Assembly: GCF_000235425.2 (NCBI RefSeq)
Contig: NZ_KI912266.1
Location: 195,171-247,023, forward strand
DNA: 51,853 nucleotides
Source: Pseudofrankia saprophytica
GTDB lineage: Bacteria > Actinomycetota > Actinomycetes > Frankiales > Frankiaceae
Reading direction: 5' to 3'
The position numbers and the translations under genes are program-made. The notes below the pieces were generated by a model. That model was not told where the DNA came from and searched no databases. It saw only the letters and a program-made list of their open reading frames with translations. Positions 26,155 to 38,704 of the stretch are shown here, piece after piece. How positions within the stretch are numbered: position 1 is the first letter of the stretch; every line of letters begins with the position of its first letter.

Positions 26155-28278
26155 CCGCCCAGGCGACCGCGGGACGGGCCAGGTGGGGACGGCGGCGATG
26201 GACAGGGACCACATCGCGACGGTGAGGAGGGCCAGGCCGAGGAGCGCGACGAGGCCGAGGGTCCAGAGCGTGAAGGTGGGCTCCGGGACGCCACTGAGGA
26301 CCAGCGCCGACCGGAGGCGTCCGACCGTGTCATAGAGGTGCAGCGCCGGGAGCTTGAAGGCGAGCTCTCGTGCTGTCATGACGCCGGCCGCGGTGGCGAG
26401 CGCGGCGACCGCGGCGACGGTGGGCAGGCCGCGGCGGGCGCCCGGCAGCGCGGCGAGGGCGGCGGCGAGGAGCAGGGCCCCGATCGGCACGGCCGGCAAC
26501 AGGTAACGGGCGAACCAGGCGCCACCGGCGGCGACGTAACCGACGAGCGTGGCGGCCACGACCGCGACATGCAGCACGATCAACGCCCACGCGACCACGC
26601 CAGGGGCCCGGCGTCGCAGCCACGGGCGAGTCAGCCAGGGGCCAGGCGGCCACGAACCGAGGAGGCCCGTCGCCGCGCCGTCTCCCTTCCCGTCCAGCCC
26701 GGTGGCCCCGCGCGCGGCGCGCGGCCACCGGGCCGCGCACCAGCGCGCGGCGCGGCGCAGCGCGGCGAGCACGAGGCCCGTGACGAGCACCAGCAGCACC
26801 AGTTTCGTCCCGTCCGTCAGGTCACGTCCGTCGGCGAGCAGGCGCGGACGGCCGTAGAACCCCCGGTAGATGGCCCAGGCGAAGGTGCGCGAATGCAGGA
26901 TCTCGTCGACCGTCATCGGCTTTTCCGAGATCGGAAACATCTTGGCGATCAGCCCGCTCGCCGTGGGATCGCCGTAGAGCTGGTCGTTCCGCCAGTAGAA
27001 CCAGCCGATTCCCGCGCACACGCCCGCCGCGCCGCCCGCCACGGTGGCGATTCCGAGCCCGAGCCGGCGCCACCGCCCACCGGTGTGAAGAGCTACGGCG
27101 ATCCCGGCGGCGGGCAGGAGCAGCCCCGCCACGAGCAGGCCGCTCGCCCGGGTCGCCGCCGCGGCGAGCACCACCACGGCCAGGCAGAACAGGCGCGGCG
27201 CGGACGGCCCGCGCCGTAACAGGGCGACCGTGGCCGCCAGGCCCGCGATGATCGTGGCGAGAGACAGCCCGTCGTTGTAGATCTGACCGCAGGAATTGAT
27301 GAACATTCCGACGGTGCCCATGACCGCCGTGGCGCCCACGGCCAGGTCCGGGCGCGTGGGTAGGAGTTCGCGCACCAGCCAGGCGACCGCGGCCAGCGCC
27401 GCGATGCCCATGACGACGTTGAGAAGCCGGGCCGCGCGGAAGCCCGCGATCGGGTGGCCGCTGTGGATTCCGGCCTCGAGGGGCACCGACTCGATGGCGT
27501 AGAACAACGGCGGATGGTTGGCCGTGTAGGTGAGCTGGGTGTTGCTGTGGACTCCCCGCGGCCCGCGGGCGCAGGCGGGCATTCCGCCGGCCGACGCCAT
27601 CTCCAGGGCCATCGACGGCGGACGGACGGTTCCAGCGCTGGCACCGGCGCCGGCGCCGGCGGCCGTCGGCCGGGCCGGGTCGGTCCTGTCGGCGACGGCC
27701 GAGGTGGTCGTTCGGGGCTGGCGGGACTCGACCGGACGAGGCTCCCCTCGCGATCCTTCCCCGAAGCCGGCGGCCGAGCCGGGACCGCGGCTGGCGTCGG
27801 CGTCGCGGGCGATCCGCGCGCGGGCCGCTTCGAGACCCAGCCTGACTTGTTCGGGGGTGACGACGCAGTCCGCCGGGATGCCGGGCATTCCAGGGAGGAG
27901 GGCCCGGACCGGGGTGTCGATCACCGGCAGGCTGCCGCCGCCGACGTCCAGTGCGTAGGAGGTGTGCTGGGCCTCGTCTGCGCTGGTGAAGGGCGGAATG
28001 GCAAGCGCTGTCAGCGTCGCGAGCGCGGCGAACACCAGACTCGCCCCGGCGACGCCGACGACCACCCACCGCCGCACCGCCGAGCGGCCATTGCCTCGGC
28101 CAGCAACGCCGATGGCGACGCCCACGCCGACACCGACACCGTCGACGCCCCCGGCTCCGGTGTCGTGATCATCCTTGTCATGGCCGTCGTCGCCGTGCTT
28201 GTCATGGCCGTCATCGCCGTGATCGATCTTGAGGTGGTCGTGAACGTGCTCCGACCGCCGCTCCCCCGCCGTCCCCAC
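26029..28278 (-). CDS. DUF2142-like polytopic membrane protein (putative GT-C glycosyltransferase)
   Basis: A 749-residue polytopic protein. After a basic stretch the first membrane helix (WVVVGVAGASLVFAALATLTAL) is followed by IPPFTSADEAQHTSYALD, the acidic periplasmic loop of DUF2142/GT-C enzymes that use polyprenyl-phosphate sugars. Further features are NHPPLFYAIES, about ten more hydrophobic segments, and FARYLLPAVPIGALLLA near the end. Expected role: sugar transfer on the outer face of the membrane. The N-terminus (first ~40 residues) is extraordinarily rich in His and Asp. The GTG start at 28278 has only a weak GGGAT site, so this leader may be shorter. The C-terminal ~60 residues are read from DNA antisense to the SDR gene. 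Confidence 0.82.
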   Translation of the reverse strand: MGTAGERRSEHVHDHLKIDHGDDGHDKHGDDGHDKDDHDTGAGGVDGVGVGVGVAIGVAGRGNGRSAVRRWVVVGVAGASLVFAALATLTALAIPPFTSADEAQHTSYALDVGGGSLPVIDTPVRALLPGMPGIPADCVVTPEQVRLGLEAARARIARDADASRGPGSAAGFGEGSRGEPRPVESRQPRTTTSAVADRTDPARPTAAGAGAGASAGTVRPPSMALEMASAGGMPACARGPRGVHSNTQLTYTANHPPLFYAIESVPLEAGIHSGHPIAGFRAARLLNVVMGIAALAAVAWLVRELLPTRPDLAVGATAVMGTVGMFINSCGQIYNDGLSLATIIAGLAATVALLRRGPSAPRLFCLAVVVLAAAATRASGLLVAGLLLPAAGIAVALHTGGRWRRLGLGIATVAGGAAGVCAGIGWFYWRNDQLYGDPTASGLIAKMFPISEKPMTVDEILHSRTFAWAIYRGFYGRPRLLADGRDLTDGTKLVLLVLVTGLVLAALRRAARWCAARWPRAARGATGLDGKGDGAATGLLGSWPPGPWLTRPWLRRRAPGVVAWALIVLHVAVVAATLVGYVAAGGAWFARYLLPAVPIGALLLAAALAALPGARRGLPTVAAVAALATAAGVMTARELAFKLPALHLYDTVGRLRSALVLSGVPEPTFTLWTLGLVALLGLALLTVAMWSLSIAAVPTWPVPRSPGRLPHVGRAAVDRKDGAGDVGGRGTREEDRGLADVGLGVAGAP
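28174..28221. repeat. 24-bp tandem repeat, two units
   Basis: Two units that differ at one base (GTCGTC against GTCATC), each beginning CTTGTCATGGCCGTC. On the minus strand they encode two copies of HGDDGHDK within the His/Asp-rich N-terminus of the DUF2142-like protein. Confidence 0.85.
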
Positions 28279-28454
28279 CTGGCATCCCGATCATCGCGGG
28301 TGGCCGGGCCTTCGTCGGCCAATGCGCCCAAAGAAGACGTTAGCGGTCCACTCCACAGACGACGCACGCACCCTGCGGAGTCGGGTAATCACGTCAGACC
28401 GGCACGACCTGGAACACCTCGCGCTGGAACACCTGGCGCTGGAACAGCTCGCGC

Positions 28455-29381
28455 TCAGGTCTGGGCGGCCGAGCCCTCGGGCGTCGAATAGGGGCGACGC
28501 GACGGGTCTGCGGCGCCGGGCTCGCCCGCGGCGGGCAGCGGGCGGAGGTCCGCGATGGCGGAGAAGTCGTCCTCCCCCTGGCCGCGGCGGGCGGCCTCGG
28601 CGGTGAGGCCGAGTACCGCCTGGGCGACGCCGAGGGGTCGCGGAGTCGCGCGGACGGCCAGCCGGACGTCCTTCGCGAGGGCCTCGACGGTGAACGCGGG
28701 CGGGGCGAAGGACCCGGACTCGATCATCGGCCGCTTGTAGCCGAGGACTCCGCCCAGGAACCCGCCGGCCAGCTCGTCGAGCACGACCCCGCGGTCGAGC
28801 CCCAGGTCGACGCCGAGCGCGACGGTCTCCGCGACCGCGGCCATCGCCTCGGCGAGGCTGAGGTTGACGACGAGCTTCAACGCGCTGCCCGCGCCCACCT
28901 CGCCCACCCGGACGATCCGCTCCGGGTCTCCGAACAGCTCCAGGGTCGGCCGAGCGGCGGCGAGGTCAGCCTCGCTCGCGCCCACGAGGATCTTCAGCTT
29001 GCCCTCGCGGGCCGGCGCGAGGGTGCCGACGACCGGCGCGTCCACATACCGCAGCCCGGCGCCGGCCGCGGCCCGGCCCAGCTCGCGAGCCGACTCCGGC
29101 CCAACCGTCGTCCCGTTGATCACCAACAGTCCGGCGGGCGCGGCGACGTGAACCGACTCCATCACCTCACCGGCCGACTCCGGCCCGAACAGCATCAGGA
29201 CGGCCACATCGGCGTCCGCGACGGCGTCCGCGACGGAACCGGCCTCGCGGGCGCCGGCCGCGACCAGCTCGGGCGCCCGCCCGGGCGTCCGGTTCCAGAC
29301 GGTCAGCTCATGCCCGCCAGTCAGCACCCGAGCCGCCATCAGCCGGCCCATCTTGCCCATCCCGAGAAATGCCACCCGCAC
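28455..29381 (-). CDS. 3-hydroxyisobutyrate dehydrogenase-like NAD(P)-dependent oxidoreductase
   Basis: A 308-residue member of the beta-hydroxyacid dehydrogenase family (6-phosphogluconate dehydrogenase NAD-binding plus all-alpha C-terminal domain). VRVAFLGMGKMGRLMA gives the GxGxMG dinucleotide motif at 7-12. YVDAPVVGT (112-120) corresponds to the DAPVSGG substrate loop. VGAGSALKLVVN (162-173) carries the catalytic Lys169 and the conserved Asn173. The GTG at 29381 has GGGAGG exactly 6 bp upstream, so I preferred it to a frame 27 codons longer. Likely reaction: reversible NAD(P)-linked oxidation of a small beta-hydroxy acid, or an imine reduction. The neighbours are unrelated membrane proteins, so no pathway is indicated. 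Confidence 0.9.
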   Translation of the reverse strand: MRVAFLGMGKMGRLMAARVLTGGHELTVWNRTPGRAPELVAAGAREAGSVADAVADADVAVLMLFGPESAGEVMESVHVAAPAGLLVINGTTVGPESARELGRAAAGAGLRYVDAPVVGTLAPAREGKLKILVGASEADLAAARPTLELFGDPERIVRVGEVGAGSALKLVVNLSLAEAMAAVAETVALGVDLGLDRGVVLDELAGGFLGGVLGYKRPMIESGSFAPPAFTVEALAKDVRLAVRATPRPLGVAQAVLGLTAEAARRGQGEDDFSAIADLRPLPAAGEPGAADPSRRPYSTPEGSAAQT

Positions 29382-29528
29382 GTTCGGCCTCCCATCGCCA
29401 TGCGACTGCCGCCACGAACCATGGCCTACCCGGCTCAACCGGCCTCGCCCGCCAACCAGCACGGATCCAGGTCGTCATGGCACGGTCGCCAGGAGCGTTC
29501 TCGTCACGAACCACCTACGACGCCTGTC

Positions 29529-31160
29529 TCATCCCCGGACCACCCTGCCAGGCGCGGGAACGCCGGGTGAGGGAAGGCCGGGCGCGGGAATCTCGAGAAC
29601 CGGCGCGGGGACGGTGGCGTCGGCGTCGGGCCGTGGCCGGGTCTGGACGGGGGCGTGCCGCAGGGCACGCGCGAGGCTCGCGGCGCCGAGGACGGCGCCG
29701 GCGCCGAGGATGCCGATGACGGACGAGAGGTAGCGGTAGTCGAAGCCGGCGGTCAGCGCGCTGATCGCGAGCACCGACAGGCCGCCGCCGCCCGCGAGCC
29801 AGTACATCGGCGGCGGGCCGGGCCGACGGCGCCGCCGGGCCACCGGGACGGCGATCAGCCCGGCGACGAGCCCCGCGCCGACCAGGGGCATCGGCGCGTA
29901 GCCGAGCCGCGAGTAGCCGGCCAGCCCCTGCGCGAGCCCGCTCCGCATCGACGTCACGACGTAGTAGCCGTCGGCCGAGCGCGGGTCGCTGTCCGGCAGG
30001 ACGTTGGTGAGGGTGTCCGGCAGCTCCCAGGTGTCCGCGCGGGACGTCGTGGCGGTCTCGTGCCGTGCCGGCGAGAAGTAGCCGACCAGGTAGCCGCCCG
30101 ACGTCCGGAGCACCATCCAGGGCTGCGCGCGGACGATGTCGTTCGCGAACTCGCCGGCGAGCTCCTCCCGGCCCTTGGGAATGCGGGTGTGGCCCTGGCG
30201 CAGCGGCGAGCTCGCCGGCCACAGGTAGGTGTCTGGCTGGGAGCGCTGCGCCACCGGCCGCCGGTCGCACAGGGTCCGCAGCACGGGACGGTCCTCGGGC
30301 AGCGCGGCGCAGTCGGCGAACGGCGCGACCCGGCCGTACAGGAAGAACCCGGAGTGCGCCGAGACGTTGAAGTGCCCGCCCTCCGCGAGGCTCCACCCGC
30401 TGTACGCGCACACCGGCGCCGCCACCGCCCCGGCGAACGAGGAGACCACGGCGAGCACCCGCAGGGCCCCGGGGAGCCTGCCCGTGCCGTGCTCGCGACG
30501 GGCGCGGACGGCGGCGGCCGTCGTGGTCACGAGCAGGACGACGAACGCGACCGCGAGCGGCCCATAGCCGACCGTCCGGACGGTGAGGCTCGCGCCGAGC
30601 AGCAGCCCGGCGAGCACCACGGCCCACATTCGTGGACGGCCGGGCATCGCGAGCAGCAACAGCCCGAGGCCCGTGAGCACGCTGAACAGCGCCTCCGCCA
30701 GCACGAACTGGCCGAGGTCGAGCACCCAGGGCGACAACAGCATCGGCGCGGCGCACAGCGTGGCCACCCACGTCCGCCGGGTCACCCGGAGGGCGACCGC
30801 GTACAGCCCGACGCCGACGGCGAAGGTCAACAGGTGCTGGATGATCACTAGCCGGGTGAGGTGGGCCTGGCCGTCGACCAGCCGCAGCAACATCGGGTAG
30901 CCGGACGGCCGCCAGTCCTCCGGCCACAGGCCGTGCCACGCCTGATCGAGGTAGGCGCCCGAGTCCCCCAGGTACATCAGCGCCGGCCGGTAGGTGGCCA
31001 CGACGAGCGCCCTGACGGCGAGTGCCACCAGGGCGACCGCGCCGAACAGCGCGTGCCGCCGCGCCCACGCGCCCAGCCGCCGTCGCGTCTCCGGGGTCGC
31101 CGAACCCACGACCGGCTGGGTCGTCACGGTCGGGACCGGCTGGTCGAGCGGCGTGGCCAT
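29529..31160 (-). CDS. Polytopic GT-C-type membrane glycosyltransferase
   Basis: A 543-residue integral membrane protein. The first helix is AVALVALAVRALVVATYRPAL, followed by the short acidic loop MYLGDSGAYLDQAWHGLWPEDWRPSGYPMLLRLV. Its aspartates match the metal and catalytic loop of GT-C (ArnT/PMT-like) enzymes that take sugar from a polyprenyl phosphate. About ten further hydrophobic helices follow, then an extracytoplasmic segment between about 270 and 390 and a proline-rich tail. I chose ATG 31160, which follows a short N-terminal basic cytoplasmic pattern; the longer frame back to 31742 runs through the regulatory region of the divergent transporter. It is transcribed away from the MFS/TetR group. 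The acceptor is not known. Confidence 0.85.
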   Translation of the reverse strand: MATPLDQPVPTVTTQPVVGSATPETRRRLGAWARRHALFGAVALVALAVRALVVATYRPALMYLGDSGAYLDQAWHGLWPEDWRPSGYPMLLRLVDGQAHLTRLVIIQHLLTFAVGVGLYAVALRVTRRTWVATLCAAPMLLSPWVLDLGQFVLAEALFSVLTGLGLLLLAMPGRPRMWAVVLAGLLLGASLTVRTVGYGPLAVAFVVLLVTTTAAAVRARREHGTGRLPGALRVLAVVSSFAGAVAAPVCAYSGWSLAEGGHFNVSAHSGFFLYGRVAPFADCAALPEDRPVLRTLCDRRPVAQRSQPDTYLWPASSPLRQGHTRIPKGREELAGEFANDIVRAQPWMVLRTSGGYLVGYFSPARHETATTSRADTWELPDTLTNVLPDSDPRSADGYYVVTSMRSGLAQGLAGYSRLGYAPMPLVGAGLVAGLIAVPVARRRRRPGPPPMYWLAGGGGLSVLAISALTAGFDYRYLSSVIGILGAGAVLGAASLARALRHAPVQTRPRPDADATVPAPVLEIPAPGLPSPGVPAPGRVVRG

Positions 31161-31348
31161 CGTCGTCAAGTGTCCCAGCCGATCCCACCGTGACCGCTCC
31201 GACCTCCCTGGTGTCTCGCCGTGTCTACGCCTCCCGGCGCGCGCGACCTGCGCCTCCGGTGGCACCAACCGGCCTCCGGGCCCACCCGCCCCTCTCGCCG
31301 CCCCGAGGTGACGCAGATCTCTGCAGTCTCGGAATTTTTGCGTTGACT

Positions 31349-31377
31349 GCAAACTTGTAGCAGAGGCAAAGTTGTAG
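31349..31377 (+). promoter_or_regulatory. Paired operator before the first MFS of the TetR group
   Basis: GCAAACTTGTAG (31349-31360) and GCAAAGTTGTAG (31366-31377), a direct repeat with a 17-bp period. TTGACT (31343-31348) lies immediately before the first copy, as a -35 would. The same pair, with the same period, occurs before the TetR gene at 33283. The local site is inferred to bind that regulator. Confidence 0.75.
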
Positions 31378-31533
31378 TGCACGCACGATCGACCGGCCCG
31401 GCACCGCGTCCAGCACCGACGCGAGCCCTGACCCGTGGCCGAGGCCGGCGATCGCGCAGGGCCGCCGAAACGAGAGCGACGAGCCGCGAACCACGAGCCC
31501 AAGGCCCGGACGCGCACCTTTGGAGACACGTAG

Positions 31534-33246
<1,713 letters not shown>

Positions 33247-33282
33247 TCCGGACCGGCAGCTGGCCCAAAGATTTCACTGGCT

Positions 33283-33311
33283 GCAAACTTGTATTGACGG
33301 CAAACTTGTAG
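33283..33311 (+). promoter_or_regulatory. Paired operator before the TetR gene
   Basis: GCAAACTTGTAT (33283-33294) and GCAAACTTGTAG (33300-33311), with the same 17-bp period as the site before the upstream transporter. A promoter fits across it: TTGACG (33295-33300), 17-bp spacer, CAAGAT (33318-33323). The second copy then lies in the promoter spacer, predicting autorepression. Confidence 0.78.
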
Positions 33312-33362
33312 GGCGCGCAAGATACGGAAGCAGGAGCGCGGAAGGGGAAGGAGGGACGCCCG

Positions 33363-34055
33363 ATGGGAGTGAGTGCGGGCGTGGCCGAGCCCACCGAGCT
33401 CGGGCTGCGCGAGCGCAAGAAGCGCCAGACCCGCAACGCGATCCGGGAGGCCGCCGTCCACCTCGTCGCCGACCGTGGCCTCGAACGCGTGACCGTCGAC
33501 GAGATCGCCCAGGCCGCGAACGTCTCCCCGCGCACGTTCTTCAACTACTTCCGGTCCAAGGAAGACGCCTTGGCCGGGATCGACAAGGACGACATCGAGG
33601 AGGCGTGCGCCGCGCTGCGCGCCCGGCCGGCCGACGAGCCGCCGCTGCGCGCCCTCGCCGCCGTCCTGACCAACCGGCTGGAACGCCAGACGGTCGACCC
33701 GCGGGCGAACCTGGCGCGGGCGCAGATGCACCAGAGCCACCCGCAGCTGTTCGGCGCGCACGCCGCCACCTGGCGCCGCTTCGAGCTCAGCCTGGCCGAG
33801 GTCATCGCCGAGCGCACCGGCCTGTCGGTCGACGAGCACCCGTACCCGACGACCGTGGTCGCCGTGGCGATGGCCGTCGTCCGGTCGACGATCTCGCACT
33901 GGCAACGGACCGAGAACCCCTCCGCCGCGGCGCTCTCGGAGAAGCTGCGAGCGGGGTTCGACAACGTCGAGCGCGGCCTCGCGCCACCCACGCCCGGCCA
34001 GCCGCTCGCCCCCGGCCAGGCGCCCACGCCCGGCTGGCCGGGCACGGCCCCATGA
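33363..34055 (+). CDS. TetR-family regulator of the flanking efflux genes
   Basis: A 230-residue TetR protein. The DNA-binding domain is at about 14-65: LRERKKRQTRNAIREAAVHLVADRGLERVTVDEIAQAANVSPRTFFNYFRSKEDAL. The recognition helix SPRTFFNYF is typical of the actinobacterial 'acyl-CoA-like ligand-binding' TetR subgroup. The C-terminal helical domain is followed by a Pro/Gly-rich tail (PPTPGQPLAPGQAPTPGWPG). The ATG has a strong GGAGGG site. It sits between two paralogous DHA2 transporters in the same direction, and identical operator pairs precede it and the first transporter, so it most likely represses that transporter and itself, with a toxic or metabolic ligand as inducer (inference). 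Confidence 0.92.
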   Translation: MGVSAGVAEPTELGLRERKKRQTRNAIREAAVHLVADRGLERVTVDEIAQAANVSPRTFFNYFRSKEDALAGIDKDDIEEACAALRARPADEPPLRALAAVLTNRLERQTVDPRANLARAQMHQSHPQLFGAHAATWRRFELSLAEVIAERTGLSVDEHPYPTTVVAVAMAVVRSTISHWQRTENPSAAALSEKLRAGFDNVERGLAPPTPGQPLAPGQAPTPGWPGTAP

Positions 34056-34111
34056 GCCCGCCGCCGGCCGTGCCGACGCTCGCGCCGCGGGCCGACGCCG
34101 CGCACGCCTGA

Positions 34112-35941
<1,830 letters not shown>

Positions 35942-36090
35942 CGCACAGAGAGCGAACAGTCAGACACGGCTGAACGGGCCTCTGGCAGCCGACCACAGCC
36001 CGCCGGACTGATCCCCCCGGGGATCCTCTGGGCCCACCCACCACCCCCAGAGACACCGCCCCGCCGGGCCTCCCTGGATGGTCGGACCGC

Positions 36091-36195
36091 GTCAGCTCAG
36101 CGTGTCCATAGACACCCTGAGCTGACACACCTCAAACGACCGGGGGTGAAGTGTGTCGGATCAGCTGCCCTATAGACGGGCTGAGGTGACACGGA
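36091..36195. repeat. Cluster of nested inverted repeats (GCTGA/GACAC words)
   Basis: A 36-base inverted repeat has 16-base arms GTCAGCTCAGCGTGTC (36091-36106) and GACACCCTGAGCTGAC (36111-36126), one mismatch and loop CATA. Its right arm also starts a second inverted repeat: CTGACACACCTCA pairs with TGAAGTGTGTC...CAG near 36147-36165. A third, imperfect one follows (GTGTC...CAGC.CCC / GGGCTGAGGTGACAC, to about 36191). It could be a strong bidirectional terminator between the MFS gene and the convergent membrane gene, a structured RNA, or a mobile-element remnant. Confidence 0.75.
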
Positions 36196-36318
36196 TTGGT
36201 CTTGGAGCTGGCCGCTAAGCCCGGGGGCGTCGTGGCGATCTCGACCGACATAGCGGGCATCTGTTAACAAAGCGTGCGGATGTGCAGCCTCGCCGCGACC
36301 CCCGCTGGGCGCCACCGG

Positions 36319-38334
36319 CTATCGGGAACCCACCGTGGCTTCTGGGCCGACGGCGTCAGCTGGCCGCAGGGGCGCGGGGCTCGCGGCGTCCGTGGTGGGC
36401 GCCGTCGAACCGTCGCCCACCACGGACGCCTCCGACGGCGGGTCCTGAAGGGATGAGTGGACGGCGACGACGAGCGCCGCAACCACGAGCGCGCCGGTGG
36501 CCGCGAGGATCGTCCAGGTGACGCCCACGGGGAACGGCGCCCAGCGGGCGATCGCGGCGGCGGCGTCCGGGATCCGCGCCGGGGTGAGGGCGACGCCGCG
36601 GCCGAGCCAGTAGTAGCTGCAGATGGCCAGCAGCGCGAACGCCTGCATGAGGACCGCACCGACGAGCATGACCACCGGGGTCCAGCGTGCGCGCCGGCCG
36701 AGCAGCCGGGCGAGACCCGCCGCGGCGACCACGGCGATGCCGACGACGCCGAGATAGAGGTAGCGGCCCTGGACGGCGATGCCGCGGGTGTAACGCTCGT
36801 AGTCGGCCCAGCTGCGCTGGCCGACCGTTATGTAGGCGAACACGGCCGGCAGCAGCAGGACTGCCGGAACCGCGGGCGTACGCAGCCGGCCCAGCCAGGC
36901 CCGCCAGCCCCGCCCGGCCGGTGACGGCGCCGTCGCCGTCGCCGCGTCGGCCGGCGCCTGCGCCGGGATCGCCACGACGATCGACTCCGCGGGCCCGCGA
37001 CCACGCCCGCGTGAACCGGCGAGACCGGTCGCGAGCCCGACGAGGCCCACCGCCACCACGACGACGGTCGCGGAGACGATGGCGATCGGCGTCAGCTGAG
37101 GCGGTTCGAACATGCCCAACCCCGCCCAGAAGCGGTTGAACATGGTCTCGACGAAGTACCACAGCCAGGTCCAGAAGGAGTCGGGCAGCAGCAACGGCTC
37201 CCGCCGGGGCGGGTCGACGCCCCAGCCGTTCGGCTGGACCGCTCCGTAGAGCACGTAGTTACGCACCCACCACCAGCCGCCGCCGGCGAGCCCGACGCCG
37301 AGCGCGATCGCGGCCGGCCGCCAGGGCAGCGAGCCGAGCGCCGCCCGCCGGCGCGCCGCGCGCGGTTCCGCGGCGGCCGGCCGCGGGTCCCGAGTGCGCC
37401 ACCAGCCGACGAGGTAGGCGGCGCCGACCATGAGCGGCAGCAGCAGGGCCGTCCCCTTGGTCAGCAGGGTCACGGCGAGCCACACCCCGGCCCAGATCGC
37501 GGTGCGCGCGCGCCGGTCGCCGAGCAGCACGCCGGCGAGGACGAACGTCAGGACGCTCGCGGACAGCATGAGGATGCCGTCGTTGTTGAACGACGAGCCG
37601 ACCCGGGTGAGGCCGGGCACCGCCAGCGGCAGCACCGCGGCGCCCCGCGCCACCGTCTCGGCGAGGCCGAGGCGGCGCGCCGTGGCCCAGGCCAGCAGCG
37701 GCAGCGGCGCGACCAGCAGGATGTTGAGCAGCCGCAGGACGTAGACCTGCTTGTCGTAGGCCCAGTCGTCCGAGCCGGGCAGCGCGGACAGCACCGCCGC
37801 GCCGACGGCGTAGACCAGCGGCGGGTGCTGCACCATCTGGTTCGACAGCCGGCCGTCGGTGACGGGGTCCGGCCCGCCGAGCTCGTCGAACGAACCGCGG
37901 TCGGGGCGGGGCGTCGGGGTGATCTCGGCGAACGACGGTGCGCCGCGGCGCTTGCCGCCGGACTGGAACATGTCGGCGTAGTCGCCCCGGTCGAAGTCGT
38001 CCGAGGTCGCCGCGACCCCCTTGGAGATCATCTTGTCGCCCGGGCCGGGCCAGCCGGAGCCGTGCTGGAGCCCGTAGACCATGTCGACGTGCTGCGCCTC
38101 GTCGTAGCCGGCCCAGGTCGGGTAGATCACCGAGTAGGTGGCGAGCAGCGCGACGTGCAGCGCGGTGATCAGCAGCACGACCTTCGGCACCCGCCGGGCC
38201 AGCGCCCCGCCGGCCCGGACCGCCTTCCCGAGAGCCAGCGGCGGGCGCGGCGAGTGCCACGGGCGCCGCGGACGGCCTGGCGCGCCGACGGCGGCCGGGT
38301 CGGGCGCGGTCGGGTCGGCGGCCGGGTCTGGCAC
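36319..38334 (-). CDS. Polytopic DUF2142/GT39-like membrane glycosyltransferase
   Basis: A 671-residue integral membrane protein. The first helix is VVLLITALHVALLATYSVI, followed by YPTWAGYDEAQHVDMVYGL, the acidic first extracytoplasmic loop shared with the protein at 26029. A ~90-residue extracytoplasmic insert follows, then QHPPLVYAVGAAVL, GSSFNNDGILM and about ten helices. YTRGIAVQGRYLYLGVVGIAVV near the end resembles the conserved 'QGRYLFP' region of DUF2142 proteins. Expected role: sugar transfer from polyprenyl-phosphate donors outside the membrane. The GTG start has no good ribosome site, though no better start is visible in the open upstream frame. It is divergent from rmlD with a 370-bp gap. 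Confidence 0.85.
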   Translation of the reverse strand: MPDPAADPTAPDPAAVGAPGRPRRPWHSPRPPLALGKAVRAGGALARRVPKVVLLITALHVALLATYSVIYPTWAGYDEAQHVDMVYGLQHGSGWPGPGDKMISKGVAATSDDFDRGDYADMFQSGGKRRGAPSFAEITPTPRPDRGSFDELGGPDPVTDGRLSNQMVQHPPLVYAVGAAVLSALPGSDDWAYDKQVYVLRLLNILLVAPLPLLAWATARRLGLAETVARGAAVLPLAVPGLTRVGSSFNNDGILMLSASVLTFVLAGVLLGDRRARTAIWAGVWLAVTLLTKGTALLLPLMVGAAYLVGWWRTRDPRPAAAEPRAARRRAALGSLPWRPAAIALGVGLAGGGWWWVRNYVLYGAVQPNGWGVDPPRREPLLLPDSFWTWLWYFVETMFNRFWAGLGMFEPPQLTPIAIVSATVVVVAVGLVGLATGLAGSRGRGRGPAESIVVAIPAQAPADAATATAPSPAGRGWRAWLGRLRTPAVPAVLLLPAVFAYITVGQRSWADYERYTRGIAVQGRYLYLGVVGIAVVAAAGLARLLGRRARWTPVVMLVGAVLMQAFALLAICSYYWLGRGVALTPARIPDAAAAIARWAPFPVGVTWTILAATGALVVAALVVAVHSSLQDPPSEASVVGDGSTAPTTDAASPAPLRPADAVGPEATVGSR

Positions 38335-38704
38335 GGTCGGCTGAGAGGGGATCTCCGTGCTGCCCGCCCCGGGCGTGAGCGCCGGGGGCGGGGTGTCGGT
38401 GCGCTCGCTGATCGTCGGCTCCGTGGTCGCTTCATCGCGGGCGCGTCGCGCGCCCTCCTCCGGCTCTGCCGGTGCGAGCCCGGCTCCGCCGGCTCCGTGC
38501 CCGTTCTGGCCGAACCGTCCCCGCTCGGGGGCCGTGGCTCATCGGGGCTCGGCCTGGTATGGTCCGTCGCCCGTCGGTCCAGCCTAGACGACCCGGTTGC
38601 GGCACCCGGTGGCCCGGTGCGTCGGGCACCTGCCCGGGAAGGCGCGGCATGCGCATACTTAACGTTGCTGCCGGGTTGTTCGTCGGTCTGCCAGACTGCG
38701 AACC
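38335..38704. promoter_or_regulatory. Divergent intergenic region before rmlD
   Basis: It lies between the minus-strand membrane glycosyltransferase and rmlD. Most of it is GC-rich, and part stays open in the frame of the membrane gene without a start codon. An AT-rich patch, CATACTTAACGTT (38654-38666), about 45 bp before rmlD, is the likeliest promoter core for that gene. No repeats or RNA genes were noticed. Confidence 0.4.

Noticed and set aside
28140-28260. Apparent hydrophobic segment on the plus strand (LVMAVVAVLVMAVIAV)
   Set aside because: It is the complement of the His/Asp-rich repeat. The surrounding plus-strand frame lacks coding bias and runs antisense to a well-supported membrane protein.
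36091-36126. Insertion-sequence terminal repeats
   Set aside because: The arms are only 4 bp apart, no transposase frame lies between or beside them, and no target duplication is visible.
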